NCBI GenBank assembly: GCA_039024635.1
Contig: JBCCQA010000029.1
Coordinates: 1-64,000, forward strand
Source: Kuafuiihalomonas sp039024635
Lineage (GTDB): Bacteria; Myxococcota; Kuafuiibacteriia; Kuafuiibacteriales; Kuafuiibacteriaceae
Direction: 5' to 3'
Length of the DNA stretch: 64,000 bases
Positions 1-7,650 of the stretch are shown here, piece by piece. The translations under genes were made by a program, and so were the position numbers. The notes below the pieces were generated by a model. It made no database searches and was not told the DNA's origin. It saw only the letters and a program-made list of their open reading frames with translations. Position 1 is the stretch's first letter. The number at the start of each line of letters is the position of its first letter.

Positions 1-372
1 GAGGTCAAGACGCTCTCCGGCGAGTCAGCGGAAGCATCGAGCACAATTGAACATGACCTGAATCAAGTCCGAGATGAGACGACTACGACCCTCGAATGCG
101 TCGATGATGTCGTCGCTGCCATGTCTACCGTCGCTGGACTCTCGGCCCGCACTTCATCGTCCGTCGAGCGCCAGATCAGCATGGCCGAAGACATGTCGGC
201 TTCGATCCGCACGACTGCCCAAGCTGCCAAGGCCATATCCGAAGCTGCCGTCACCTACGTATCCGCTGCTACCCAAACCGCCGAGCAGGCATCCAGCGTC
301 AATGAAGTATCTGTCCGACTCATTCAGATGTCCGCCGAGATCGGAGAGCTCCTTCATGAGCTGGGCAGCTAG
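1..372 (+). CDS. Methyl-accepting chemotaxis protein, C-terminal fragment (5' end outside window)
   Basis: The frame is open from base 1 and ends at a TAG at 370-372, leaving 123 residues. The sequence is a long, Ala/Ser/Thr/Glu-rich amphipathic helix with regular heptads (for example EVKTLSGESAEASSTIEHDL, then AMSTVAGLSARTSSSVERQI), typical of the descending arm of an MCP four-helix signalling bundle. No C-terminal CheR/CheB docking pentapeptide is present; it ends in ELLHELGS. The highly conserved hairpin tip must lie upstream of the window. In the family such proteins relay ligand binding to CheA/CheW. I cannot tell the ligand domain or whether it is membrane-bound. Confidence 0.75.
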   Translation, partial: EVKTLSGESAEASSTIEHDLNQVRDETTTTLECVDDVVAAMSTVAGLSARTSSSVERQISMAEDMSASIRTTAQAAKAISEAAVTYVSAATQTAEQASSVNEVSVRLIQMSAEIGELLHELGS

Positions 373-495
373 TTGAGTGGAAATGGCCGAGACTATGGGG
401 CCGGGTCTCCCACATGGCCAACCGGCAGCCATGTCGACGGTTTTGCGGAACAAAGAGAGAACGAGCTCGACCGGCTGAACACATCAAGCCGTGAA

Positions 496-786
496 TCACG
501 CGATGGCCATGAGTTCATCGGCAAGCTCGGCCAAAAGCGCCCGCACCTCACCGAACGAGTGCTTCCATCCAACGGGTCCATCCCCATCCCGGACAACGCA
601 GAAACGAAAGGCTGCCAACATCGGACACAGAGCTCCGTTGTGAAGCTGATGGTCTGCCTCAGTACCCAAGAAGACGTAGCGGAAAGTACCCCTCTTCTTC
701 TTGTCCACAAATGAGAGACGCTTGCCCTTACCTTGATTCGCCTTGTTGTGAAGCTCAGGAGCCTCGAATGAGATGATGTCTCGCAG
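496..786 (-). pseudogene. Degenerate open frame of unknown origin
   Basis: A minus-strand frame follows directly after an in-frame TAG (787-789) and ends at 496. It encodes protein-like sequence such as DKKKRGTFRYVFLGTEADHQ and ends in LLAELADELMAIA, with no low-complexity bias. The same frame upstream of the TAG (to about 950) also reads as plausible protein (FAPEENGHPLRAYSS). This suggests one gene interrupted by an amber codon that has lost its start. The only ATG/GTG-type starts are internal (GTG at 708). I do not recognise the family. It could also be a small intact gene starting at 708. Confidence 0.25.
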
Positions 787-1417
787 CTACAAGATGTCTT
801 TCAGGAGCGGAGCCAGCGCCTTGTACTGCTCCGGACTTGATGAACAAGCGGTGAGAATATCGGACTTGGAGGAGTATGCGCGAAGGGGGTGGCCGTTCTC
901 CTCTGGAGCAAAGGCAAGGATATTGAAGCTCTTCCGTGGCAAGGATGACGCCGCCGAAGTCGAGCCTGGGGCTCGAGGATTGGAGCGAAGAGCGTCTGTC
1001 TGAAGCAGGCACCCCAGTCCCGCGTAGTTCGATCCGCTGCGATAGCGTCCCTCCCGACCAGTCCGCAAAGACCTCGATCGAGGACCGGATGAGTCCCTCT
1101 TCCACTGCGGAAAAGCCCAACCAGAGGTCCCGCTCCCCAAAGGGAGAGATGAGTGCTGGATGAATCTCTGCCCAGAAGGCATCCTCTCGAAATCCAGCCA
1201 GGCGACGAAGCCGAACGTTCTCCAGCAGAACCCCGCTTGAGTTGCGGAGGCGGAGCGTTTGAAACGGTGTCCGCGTGCCGACCCGAACTTCGCCGAAATC
1301 GAAGGTCTCCGTCGTGGCGATCAGGCCAAGGCCAACACGAATCGGCGCTTCCCTGTTGGGTTCCAGGGGCCCTTCATCGCCCCCGCAGGCCATGAGGACG
1401 ATGCCCGCAGTCGACAA
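755..1417 (-). CDS. Lipoprotein with ASH-like (choice-of-anchor) beta domain, probably damaged at the 3' end
   Basis: The N-terminus LSTAGIVLMACGGDEG has a lipobox (LMAC) with lipidated Cys about 11 residues from a TTG start, so the true start is uncertain and may lie a little upstream in the same open frame. Residues about 35-140 (TFDFGEVRVGTRTPFQTLRL ... RIELRGTGV) match the rhythm of ASH/MSPDVR-type beta-sandwich domains common in myxobacterial surface lipoproteins. A second repeat begins (PRLDFGGVILATEE) and then dissolves into Arg/Ser-rich sequence, while the next frame becomes protein-like. That points to a frameshift near 930. Function is unknown, and the last 60 residues given here are probably not native. 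Confidence 0.45.
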   Translation of the reverse strand: MSTAGIVLMACGGDEGPLEPNREAPIRVGLGLIATTETFDFGEVRVGTRTPFQTLRLRNSSGVLLENVRLRRLAGFREDAFWAEIHPALISPFGERDLWLGFSAVEEGLIRSSIEVFADWSGGTLSQRIELRGTGVPASDRRSSLQSSSPRLDFGGVILATEELQYPCLCSRGERPPPSRILLQVRYSHRLFIKSGAVQGAGSAPERHLVAARHHLIRGS

Positions 1418-1737
1418 GTAGGCGTAAGATTTTATACGCCTTGGATGAGGAGCAAGAAGCAGACCGTCATGCTCTCGACGGTCCTAGACCTAGCCGACCT
1501 CCGCGGCCTACCGCTTGGCGGCCGCTTTGAGCCAATCGGCGACCTCAGTGCTCGAAGCCTGCCGGGAGGCCCGCTCGGCCGTGTATCCGTCCTAGTGGGA
1601 AACTGAATCCATGCAAGCGCCTGAAGCGACCAAAGGCTTCGACCCATCCAACTGGCCAGGTTGCGAAGCCGCGATCAGGACCCCATCTCAGGTCGACATC
1701 TCTTGAATCCAGAAGGCCCGGGCTCTACGGCTTCGGA
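1418..1737. other. Gap without a convincing gene; possible gene debris
   Basis: No intact gene is supported here. On the minus strand a short protein-like tract (GYTAERASRQASSTEVADWL, ending at a TAG near 1510) reads like the C-terminus of a lost gene, but nothing upstream of it stays open. No terminator hairpin with a T-run was seen. Confidence 0.4.
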
Positions 1738-2703
1738 GTGACCGAGCTCGAGAGTCACTCATTTCACGGGGCTGCATCCGGCCCGCGACTCATCGTTCTG
1801 GGGGCCGTGCACGGAAATGAGACCTGCGGTACCCGGGCCATTCGGAGCGTGCTGGAGGATCTTGCTCGGGGCGCCCTTCAGCTCGCGGCTGGGCAACTCA
1901 CCCTGGTTCCCGTCACGAACCCAGGAGCCTACGAGCGACGGCAGCGCGCAGTGGACCACAATCTGAATCGTCAGCTGAATCCCAAGGCCGCCCCCAAGGA
2001 CTACGAGGACCTCATCGGCAACCAGCTGTGTCCGTTCCTACGAACCCACGATGTCCTGCTGGACCTCCACTCTTTCCATACTCGGGGTGACCCTTTCGCC
2101 CTCATCGGCCCCAGGAACAACGACGGTCAGCTCGAACCCTTTCAGCACCAGGCGGCCGAGACACAGCTCGCGCTCCATCTCGGTCCCAAACGGTTCGTGG
2201 AAGGCTGGATGAGCGTCTACGAGACCGGTGTCGAGCGACGAAAGGCCTCGGGGCAGCCCTCCCCCGATCACCTACTGAGTACCGACTTCGGGATCGGCAC
2301 GACTGAGTACATGCGAAGCCAAGGCGGCTACGCGGTAACCTACGAATGTGGGCAGCACGACGAGCCCGAAGCGCCGGTACGGGCTCGCTACGCGATACTC
2401 CAGACCCTGAAGCTGCTGGGTCTCATGAAAGGTGAACCGGATGCTCCGCCGAAAAGAGTCGAACTCATGAAGCTGGTGGGCGTGGTCGATCGGCTGCATG
2501 AGGGCGACGAGCTAACGAAGGAGTACCGCAGCTTCGACCGGCTCCAGGAGGGGGACGTCATCGGAAAACGAGCCGACGGAAGCCAAGTCCTGGCCGAGAG
2601 AGATGGATTCATTGTCTTCCCGAACCCAGGAGCAGACGTCTTCGCCGAATGGTTCTATTTCGCTGTCGAGAGCGATCGGACGCTCCTACGCCATGGACCG
2701 TGA
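1738..2703 (+). CDS. Succinylglutamate desuccinylase/aspartoacylase family zinc hydrolase
   Basis: This 321-residue protein has the AstE/AspA (M14-like) signature: GAVHGNE at residues 22-28 gives the first two zinc ligands (H25, E28), NLNR at 75-78 the substrate-binding Arg, and LLDLHSFH at 107-114 the third ligand (H111). The C-terminal third (about 220-321) has the small beta-barrel lobe seen in AstE proteins. Family members hydrolyse N-acyl amino acids; the substrate here cannot be assigned because no arginine-catabolic genes are adjacent. The start is a GTG with only a weak upstream GGAG. A TTG about 36 bases upstream is an alternative. It stands alone and in the opposite orientation to the next genes. 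Confidence 0.85.
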   Translation: MTELESHSFHGAASGPRLIVLGAVHGNETCGTRAIRSVLEDLARGALQLAAGQLTLVPVTNPGAYERRQRAVDHNLNRQLNPKAAPKDYEDLIGNQLCPFLRTHDVLLDLHSFHTRGDPFALIGPRNNDGQLEPFQHQAAETQLALHLGPKRFVEGWMSVYETGVERRKASGQPSPDHLLSTDFGIGTTEYMRSQGGYAVTYECGQHDEPEAPVRARYAILQTLKLLGLMKGEPDAPPKRVELMKLVGVVDRLHEGDELTKEYRSFDRLQEGDVIGKRADGSQVLAERDGFIVFPNPGADVFAEWFYFAVESDRTLLRHGP

Positions 2704-2950
2704 ATGACGGCACTGTCGGTGGAAGCAGGGATGAGTCGAACTCTTTCGACAGCGATCACGACCCAGCATCCCATCTTCGGCGCCAGAAACAGCGAACTCA
2801 CGCTCATTGGTCTGCCTGAGTCATGTCGGCGGTTCGCCGCCGCTCTGCGAAGCGATTTGCACCGAGGATGATGTGGCAGCCTGGCAGCGAAGCGGATCCT
2901 TCTCGGATCCCTGGCATCAGAGCGTTCGCATCATCAAGTGCGCGGCGCCA

Positions 2951-3250
2951 TCAGTCCGGGGACCGGATGTGACTGGGTCCGTCCTTCCCCGCCGTTCGCT
3001 CGTAGGTGCCCTGACCGGTCTTTTGATAGCGGGAGAAGCCATGTCGCGACAGGTTGGCATGGCTGAGAACGTCTCGCTGTCGAGAAGAGGAGTGCTTTAG
3101 CGCCAATGCAGGGGCCATGATGATTCGACGAACAGGTTCTCCGGTCTCTGGGTGCTCAATGAGCTCAGGATCCGACATTCGCTGCGAGACTTCGAAACAC
3201 CGAGGCGAAGCTCCACCGACTGGAATCGTTTCGTAGACGTAGACCGGCAT
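2951..3250 (-). CDS. FmdB-family protein that has lost its zinc-ribbon cysteines
   Basis: The 99-residue product begins MPVYVYETI and continues SQRMSDPELIEHPETGEPVR, the FmdB/CxxC-CxxC regulatory-protein layout, and ends with the usual GFSRYQKTGQGTYERTAG tail. The two CxxC pairs of the family are missing: the first is replaced by IPVGGASPRC and the second by HPETG, so only one Cys remains and zinc binding is unlikely. The start is the ATG at 3250, preceded by a GAGGGCGAAG-type ribosome site. The upstream minus-strand neighbour is also a zinc-ribbon protein, 137 bp away with a hairpin between them. Function in the family is poorly known. Confidence 0.75.
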   Translation of the reverse strand: MPVYVYETIPVGGASPRCFEVSQRMSDPELIEHPETGEPVRRIIMAPALALKHSSSRQRDVLSHANLSRHGFSRYQKTGQGTYERTAGKDGPSHIRSPD

Positions 3251-3284
3251 CTTCGCCCTCGCTAGCCCTGCTCGTCCAAACGAA

Positions 3285-3303
3285 CACGGTCTCCGCGACC
3301 GTG
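3285..3303 (-). terminator. Stem-loop between the two zinc-ribbon-family genes
   Basis: CACGGTCTCCGCGACCGTG forms a perfect 7-bp stem with a 5-nt loop. On the minus strand it lies about 85 nt beyond the stop of the zf-TFIIB gene and is followed by TTCGTTTGG, a weak U-rich tail. It may be a terminator for that gene or a leader element of the FmdB-like gene downstream. Confidence 0.35.
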
Positions 3304-3386
3304 AAAAGCTAGCCGAGTGAGCGGCCTCATGCAAGCCACTTGCATCTAGACGACTGCCCCAGGGCGAGGTCAGCACGGAGACACAC

Positions 3387-3917
3387 TCAGAACGCGCCCC
3401 AATCCTGCTTTCCGGGGATGTAGTAGGTCGGACAAATGAACCTGAACATTCCGGCGAAACGCCGCGCCTTCTGCAGATTGGCCTGGCTCTCTTCCCGCAT
3501 CGCTTTGATCTCTGGGCTTTGAAACAACTCTTCGAAGTGGGCATCGGCGGCCGAATTCTTGGCTTCTTCGCTGGCAAACAGGCTTCGGATAGCGTGCAGC
3601 TCCCCTGGATCTAGCCAGATCCCGGCACACTTCGGACACTCGTCGATCTCGACCTTCCGTTTTATGCTGAAGGCTCGGCGCATCATCGTCACCTCGGGAT
3701 GACGCGGGCTCTGCAGCCTAGGCGCCGTGTCGATGCTCTCGTCGTGGTAGGGCGCACAGGCCTCAATCAGCTTCTCACCGGCGCACTCGAAGGGCTCATC
3801 GAACTTGGTGAGCTCGAAGTTGTCGAACCAAACGCCCCCGCATCCGGTCGAAATGTCGACCTTTATGCCATTGATCTCGATCTCCTTCATCGGCTTTCCC
3901 GTCCGCGGACACTTCAT
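3387..3917 (-). CDS. TFIIB-type zinc-ribbon domain protein (two zf-TFIIB motifs)
   Basis: The 176-residue product starts MKCPRTGKPMKEIEINGIKV with the partial ribbon CP...STGCGGVWFD. A second, complete ribbon (IDECPKCAGIWLDPGELHAI) lies near residues 97-117. The CxxC...CGGxWxD/CxGxWLDxGEL pattern is the zf-TFIIB (COG3809) signature. The first ribbon lacks its second N-terminal Cys (CPRTGK), so it may not bind zinc. I chose the ATG at 3917 because family members start with MxCP; the frame stays open upstream to 4139, and ATGs there are possible. Role unknown; family members are small cytosolic proteins thought to bind nucleic acid or proteins. The 5' end sits 171 bp from a divergent S9 peptidase. 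Confidence 0.7.
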   Translation of the reverse strand: MKCPRTGKPMKEIEINGIKVDISTGCGGVWFDNFELTKFDEPFECAGEKLIEACAPYHDESIDTAPRLQSPRHPEVTMMRRAFSIKRKVEIDECPKCAGIWLDPGELHAIRSLFASEEAKNSAADAHFEELFQSPEIKAMREESQANLQKARRFAGMFRFICPTYYIPGKQDWGAF

Positions 3918-4088
3918 GACAAGGGTGTAGCCTATGTTCCCGAGGTGGTTCAACTCGCGGAAATCAGCGTCCGGAGCCTCCTCTGGCCCAGGGTAGCTAG
4001 ATATGGAGCCGAGTCTGATTGGGTGCGCCATTGGCCCCAGATTCCCTCTTCTCCCGTCGCTCTGAATGGGCATGATTGGCGCCAGCTC

Positions 4089-6194
4089 ATGCGAACCACG
4101 ATGCCCTCCCTTCTCCTTGCGCTGGGCGCCTGCGCTCACGGCGCCTCACCCTCTCAGGATCCTGCGGCTGCACCCCAGTCCGAAGCCTTGCCCAAGGACC
4201 CGACGCCCATCGCCTCGACGGAGAAGCACCCATTCTCGGTACTCGACATGTTGGCCATGGACAGGATTTCGGGGCACCAGGTCTCGCCCGATGGCCAGAC
4301 CATCGTCTTCGTCCGTCAAGTTACGGACCTCGAATATGACCGCGGGCGCACCGACCTGTGGTCCATTCCGGTGGCCGGCGGCAAAGCCAAGCGGCTCACC
4401 GATCATCCGGACTCGGACGGGAGCCCGAGGTGGTCTCCGGATGGATCGACCCTCTACTTTCTGTCGTCCCGCAGCGGTTCGACGCAGATCTGGTCCATGC
4501 CTTCGGACGGAGGCCCAGCCAGGCAGCTGAGTGAGCTACCACTTTCCGTCACCAACCTCGCGATCTCTCCCGACGGACGGACGCTCGCCTTTTCGGCAGA
4601 GGTCTTCATCGACTGCCCCGACCTTGCATGCACCAAGAAGCGTCTCGAGGAACGGAAGGCGTCGAAACGCACTGGACTCAGCTATGACCGGCTCTTCGTG
4701 CGCCACTGGGACACATGGAAAGACGGTCGGCGTTCCCATCTTTTCGTCATGCCGGTCGATGGCGGACCGCCTCAGGACCTGACGGCGGGCCTCGATGCAG
4801 ACGTCCCCTCCAAGCCCTTCGGAGACGCCGGAGAATTCACCTTTTCACCCGACAGTCAGAACATCGTGTATTCGGCCCGGGTGGCCGGCGCCGAGGAGCC
4901 ATGGTCCACGGACTTCGATCTCTACATGGTCCCCGTGGCCGGTGGGCTGTCTCGGGAGCTCACCGCCGACAACCCGGCTTGGGACACCCACCCCGTCTAC
5001 TCGCCCGACGGCAAGACCCTGGTCTGGATGGCCATGGAGCGAGCGGGCTACGAAGCGGATCGCTTTCGTATCAGAGCGATGGACATCTCTTCGGGGCAGA
5101 CGCGTCCCCTGACGGAGGCATGGGACCGCTCGGCAAAGTCGTTGAGCATGTCTTCCGAAGGGGATTCAATCCTGGTGGTCGCCCAAAACTTGGGCCAGCG
5201 ATCAATCTACCGCGTGGACATGAGCTCCGGTGAGCCGACGCTCCTGGTGTTCGAAGGCTCCAATAGTACACCGGTCATCGCCGGGGATGAGATCGTCTTT
5301 GCCCGCCACACGCTCGTGCGCCCGACCGAACTCTACGCCATCCCGCAGACCGGCGGCGAAGTCCGCCGCGTCACCCGCATCAACGACGCCAAGGTAAACG
5401 CCGCTCAGGTGGGTGAGCCCGAGCAGTTCTCCTTCGAAGGCGCCAATGGAGACACCGTCTATGGCTACCTCGTGAAGCCCGTCGATTTCGATCCGAGCCA
5501 GAAGTACCCGATCGCCTTCCTCATTCACGGCGGACCCCAAGGGTCCTTCGGGAACATGTTTCACTATCGCTGGAATCCTCAGGCCTATGCCGGCGCAGGC
5601 TACGCGGTCATGATGATCGACTTCCACGGCTCGACCGGCTACGGCCAAGCCTTCACCGACTCCATCGGTGGAGATTGGGGCGGAAAGCCGCTCACGGATC
5701 TGAAGAAGGGCCTAGCCTTTGCGCTCGAACGCCATCCTTGGCTCGACGGCGCGAACGCGTGCGCACTCGGGGCCTCCTACGGCGGCTTCATGATCAACTG
5801 GATAGCCGGCCGCTGGCCCGAGCAATTCCGTTGTCTGGTCAACCATGACGGCGTCTTCGATCAGCGGTCGATGTACTACACCACGGAAGAGCTCTGGTTC
5901 CCCGAATGGGAGCAGCGGGGCCCGTACTTCGAGAACCCGCGTCAACACGAGAAGCACAACCCGGTCGCCCACGTGGACGACTGGAAGACGCCGATGCTCA
6001 TCATCCACGGCGCCCTCGACTACCGCGTCCCCCTGCCCCAGGGCCTGGGCGCCTTCACGGCCGCGCAGAGAAGGGGGATCGAAAGCAGGCTACTCGTGTT
6101 CCCCGACGAGAACCACTGGGTGCTGCGTCCCAACAACAGCATCCAGTGGCACGAAGCGGTCTTCGACTGGCTAGAGACCTATCTCGGTCGATAG
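4089..6194 (+). CDS. S9 family prolyl-oligopeptidase-type peptidase, lipoprotein
   Basis: This 701-residue protein starts MRTTMPSLLLALGACAHG, a short lipoprotein signal with lipobox ALGAC. Residues about 45-430 are beta-propeller repeats of the WD40-like PD40 type (SPDGQTIVFV, SPRWSPDGSTLYFLSS, SPDGRTLAFS). Residues about 440-701 are an alpha/beta-hydrolase domain with nucleophile motif GASYGGF (S563), D644 in HGALDYRVP and H676 in DENHW: a complete catalytic triad. Homologues are dipeptidyl/acylaminoacyl peptidases. The lipobox predicts envelope anchoring, so it probably processes peptides outside the cytoplasm. The frame is open 390 bases further upstream, but that part lies opposite the zinc-ribbon gene. 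It ends 8 bp from a convergent gene. Confidence 0.9.
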   Translation: MRTTMPSLLLALGACAHGASPSQDPAAAPQSEALPKDPTPIASTEKHPFSVLDMLAMDRISGHQVSPDGQTIVFVRQVTDLEYDRGRTDLWSIPVAGGKAKRLTDHPDSDGSPRWSPDGSTLYFLSSRSGSTQIWSMPSDGGPARQLSELPLSVTNLAISPDGRTLAFSAEVFIDCPDLACTKKRLEERKASKRTGLSYDRLFVRHWDTWKDGRRSHLFVMPVDGGPPQDLTAGLDADVPSKPFGDAGEFTFSPDSQNIVYSARVAGAEEPWSTDFDLYMVPVAGGLSRELTADNPAWDTHPVYSPDGKTLVWMAMERAGYEADRFRIRAMDISSGQTRPLTEAWDRSAKSLSMSSEGDSILVVAQNLGQRSIYRVDMSSGEPTLLVFEGSNSTPVIAGDEIVFARHTLVRPTELYAIPQTGGEVRRVTRINDAKVNAAQVGEPEQFSFEGANGDTVYGYLVKPVDFDPSQKYPIAFLIHGGPQGSFGNMFHYRWNPQAYAGAGYAVMMIDFHGSTGYGQAFTDSIGGDWGGKPLTDLKKGLAFALERHPWLDGANACALGASYGGFMINWIAGRWPEQFRCLVNHDGVFDQRSMYYTTEELWFPEWEQRGPYFENPRQHEKHNPVAHVDDWKTPMLIIHGALDYRVPLPQGLGAFTAAQRRGIESRLLVFPDENHWVLRPNNSIQWHEAVFDWLETYLGR

Positions 6195-6201
6195 TGTGAC
6201 C

Positions 6202-6669
6202 TCATTCGGCCGCGGCCTTGGGCGGGAACCAGGTCAGCGAAGAGTGATGAAGAGAGATGAGCACCCGGCCATCCAGCTTATGGTAGGCGAAGGTGTAGTC
6301 GGCACGGGTCGCGTTACCGTGACCATCGACGAATGTGTAGTGACCCATGTCCTTGTAGCCAAGGCCACCCGCCTTGAGGATTGGCCCGACTTCACTTTGG
6401 AACTCGACCTTCTTCCATCCCCGGTTCAGGAAGCCATGGTCATGGGGATAGTTGGCGTCGCCGCCCACGAAGTAGGAGCGCGCACCATCTCGGTCTAGCC
6501 GGATGACATCGGCTAGCGTCGGCTTGAAGAGCAGGGGCTCGTCGGGCGTGCCGAAGTCGTAGAGCTCCAGCAACTCCTCGACGTTCTGCTCGGTGACGGC
6601 CCTGGCCCAAGCTCGCTGGGCCACGATGACTTCAGCCTTGGTCATGGGTTGGTATGTGCGTTCGGACAC
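6202..6669 (-). CDS. NTF2-like (SnoaL/CaMKII-association-type) protein
   Basis: A 155-residue product (VSERTYQPMTKAEVIVAQRA ...) with the NTF2-like pattern: an N-terminal helix ending VEELLELYDFGTPDEPLLFKPT, then strands with DMGHYTFVDGHGNATRADYT and a final HHSSLTWFP, as in the CaMKII association domain/SgcJ-like group. I chose the GTG at 6669 because GGAGG lies 7 bases before it; the internal ATG (MTKAEV) has no such site. Catalytic role unknown; family members range from enzymes to binding proteins. It is divergent from the metallothionein-sigma pair, and the 222 bp between them must hold promoters for both directions. Confidence 0.7.
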   Translation of the reverse strand: MSERTYQPMTKAEVIVAQRAWARAVTEQNVEELLELYDFGTPDEPLLFKPTLADVIRLDRDGARSYFVGGDANYPHDHGFLNRGWKKVEFQSEVGPILKAGGLGYKDMGHYTFVDGHGNATRADYTFAYHKLDGRVLISLHHSSLTWFPPKAAAE

Positions 6670-6847
6670 TGCGAGTTTCCTCCTTGTTGGAGATGCCGGC
6701 TTAGCAAGCTCGGCGCCCGAACGGCATCTACGGAGGGAAGAATCCCGCGCTTCATTGGTTATTACCCTGATAAACGGGGCGATCAGAAAGCCCAAATGGG
6801 CCTCCACTGTAAGGTGTGGTGCCTTCCTTTCGTCAGCTCCCCATGAA

Positions 6848-6872
6848 GACCGACGCAGAGCGTCTGACGGTC
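6848..6872 (+). promoter_or_regulatory. Leader hairpin just before the metallothionein ribosome site
   Basis: GACC-GACGC-AGA-GCGTC-(TGAC)-GGTC forms a two-part stem (the inner 5 bp are perfect; the outer arms GACC/GGTC are separated by a small bulge). It ends about 6 nt upstream of the AAAGGAG ribosome site of the gene starting at 6892. It could affect mRNA stability or translation; there is no T-run that would make it a terminator. Confidence 0.35.
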
Positions 6873-6891
6873 CTCGAAAGGAGAATGACCC

Positions 6892-7056
6892 ATGAACACT
6901 GAACGTTGCCATTGCCCGTGCCAGGCCTGCCCCGCCTCGTGCGCATGCGAGTGCGTCGAGCCTGGCGAGAAGGGCTGCTGCTGCGGCGAGGTGTGCTCTT
7001 GCGAGCCAAACTGCGAGTGTGATGCGAGTTGTGCCTGCCCGGGTTCGCGCAAGTAG
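6892..7056 (+). CDS. Metallothionein-like cysteine-rich protein
   Basis: This is a 54-residue ORF with 16 cysteines (30%), mostly as CxC and CC: MNTERCHCPCQACPASCAC begins the protein; Cys fall at 6, 8, 10, 13, 17, 19, 21, 29-31, 35, 37, 41, 43, 47 and 49. There are no aromatic residues and one His (H7). This is the composition of a metallothionein able to hold a thiolate-metal cluster, with two Cys blocks (6-21 and 29-49) separated by VEPGEKG. AAAGGAG lies about 8 nt before the ATG. It is followed within about 15-25 bp by a metal-sensing sigma factor, so co-transcription is likely. I infer cytosolic Cu/Zn/Cd buffering; sequence alone does not give the metal. Confidence 0.85.
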   Translation: MNTERCHCPCQACPASCACECVEPGEKGCCCGEVCSCEPNCECDASCACPGSRK

Positions 7057-7070
7057 GCTACAAACGAACG

Positions 7071-7619
7071 GTGGATGACGTGGAGAGCATAGCTCGGGCT
7101 CTTCGAGAGCATGGCGAGGCTCTCCGCGCATTCGTGCGGGCTCGCGTTCCGCGGGCCGACGTCGACGACGTGCTGCAAACCGCCGCGCTCCGCGCCGTCG
7201 AAGGTTCCGCGAGCTTGAAGGATCCCGAGAGGATCCTTGCCTGGCTCTATAGGATTCACCGTAATGCGGTTCATGACTCGAGGCGCAGCCGAGCTCGAAG
7301 CGATCGAGTCATGGCCGCACACATCGACGAAGTGCCGGAAAACCCGATCGGACCAGAGGCGGAGAACTGCGGCTGCAGCCTCAGCCAGATGAAACGTGTC
7401 CGACCCAGCTACGCGTCGATGCTGTCCCTGGTCGACGCAGGTGGTGCCTCGCTTGCTGAAGCCGCACAGCTTCTCGAGATCTCGGTCCAGAATGCTGCCG
7501 TGAGACTCCACCGAGCGCGACGAGCCCTTCGAACACGTATGCGAGAACACTGCGGTGTCGAGAAGCTGCGAGACTGTCTCGACTGCAGATGCGCCCAAGA
7601 AGGCTGCTGCGCCATCTGA
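7071..7619 (+). CDS. CorE-like (ECF44-type) metal-dependent ECF sigma factor with C-terminal Cys-rich domain
   Basis: About 182 residues. Sigma region 2 spans about 10-85 (ALRAFVRARVPRADVDDVLQ ... ILAWLYRIHRNAVHD) and region 4 about 110-155 (GGASLAEAAQLLEISVQNAA VRLHRARRAL). Two features match CorE of Myxococcus: a CxC in the linker (C100-G-C102) and a Cys-rich tail with Cys 161, 169, 172, 174, 179 and 180. In that family these cysteines bind Cu or other divalent metals directly and control DNA binding, without an anti-sigma factor; none is encoded next door. Starts GTG 7071 or GTG 7080 are both possible; GGTGG precedes the second. The metallothionein gene directly upstream is the obvious target, probably with autoregulation. 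Confidence 0.85.
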   Translation: MDDVESIARALREHGEALRAFVRARVPRADVDDVLQTAALRAVEGSASLKDPERILAWLYRIHRNAVHDSRRSRARSDRVMAAHIDEVPENPIGPEAENCGCSLSQMKRVRPSYASMLSLVDAGGASLAEAAQLLEISVQNAAVRLHRARRALRTRMREHCGVEKLRDCLDCRCAQEGCCAI

Positions 7620-7650
7620 GCTGGCCGATAGATGCCGAGGAACGGAGCGC

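Noticed and set aside
2893..2911. Two GGATCC sites 5 bp apart that look like an inverted repeat
   Set aside because: Each hexamer is self-palindromic, so the apparent dyad is trivial; no gene or terminator context supports it.
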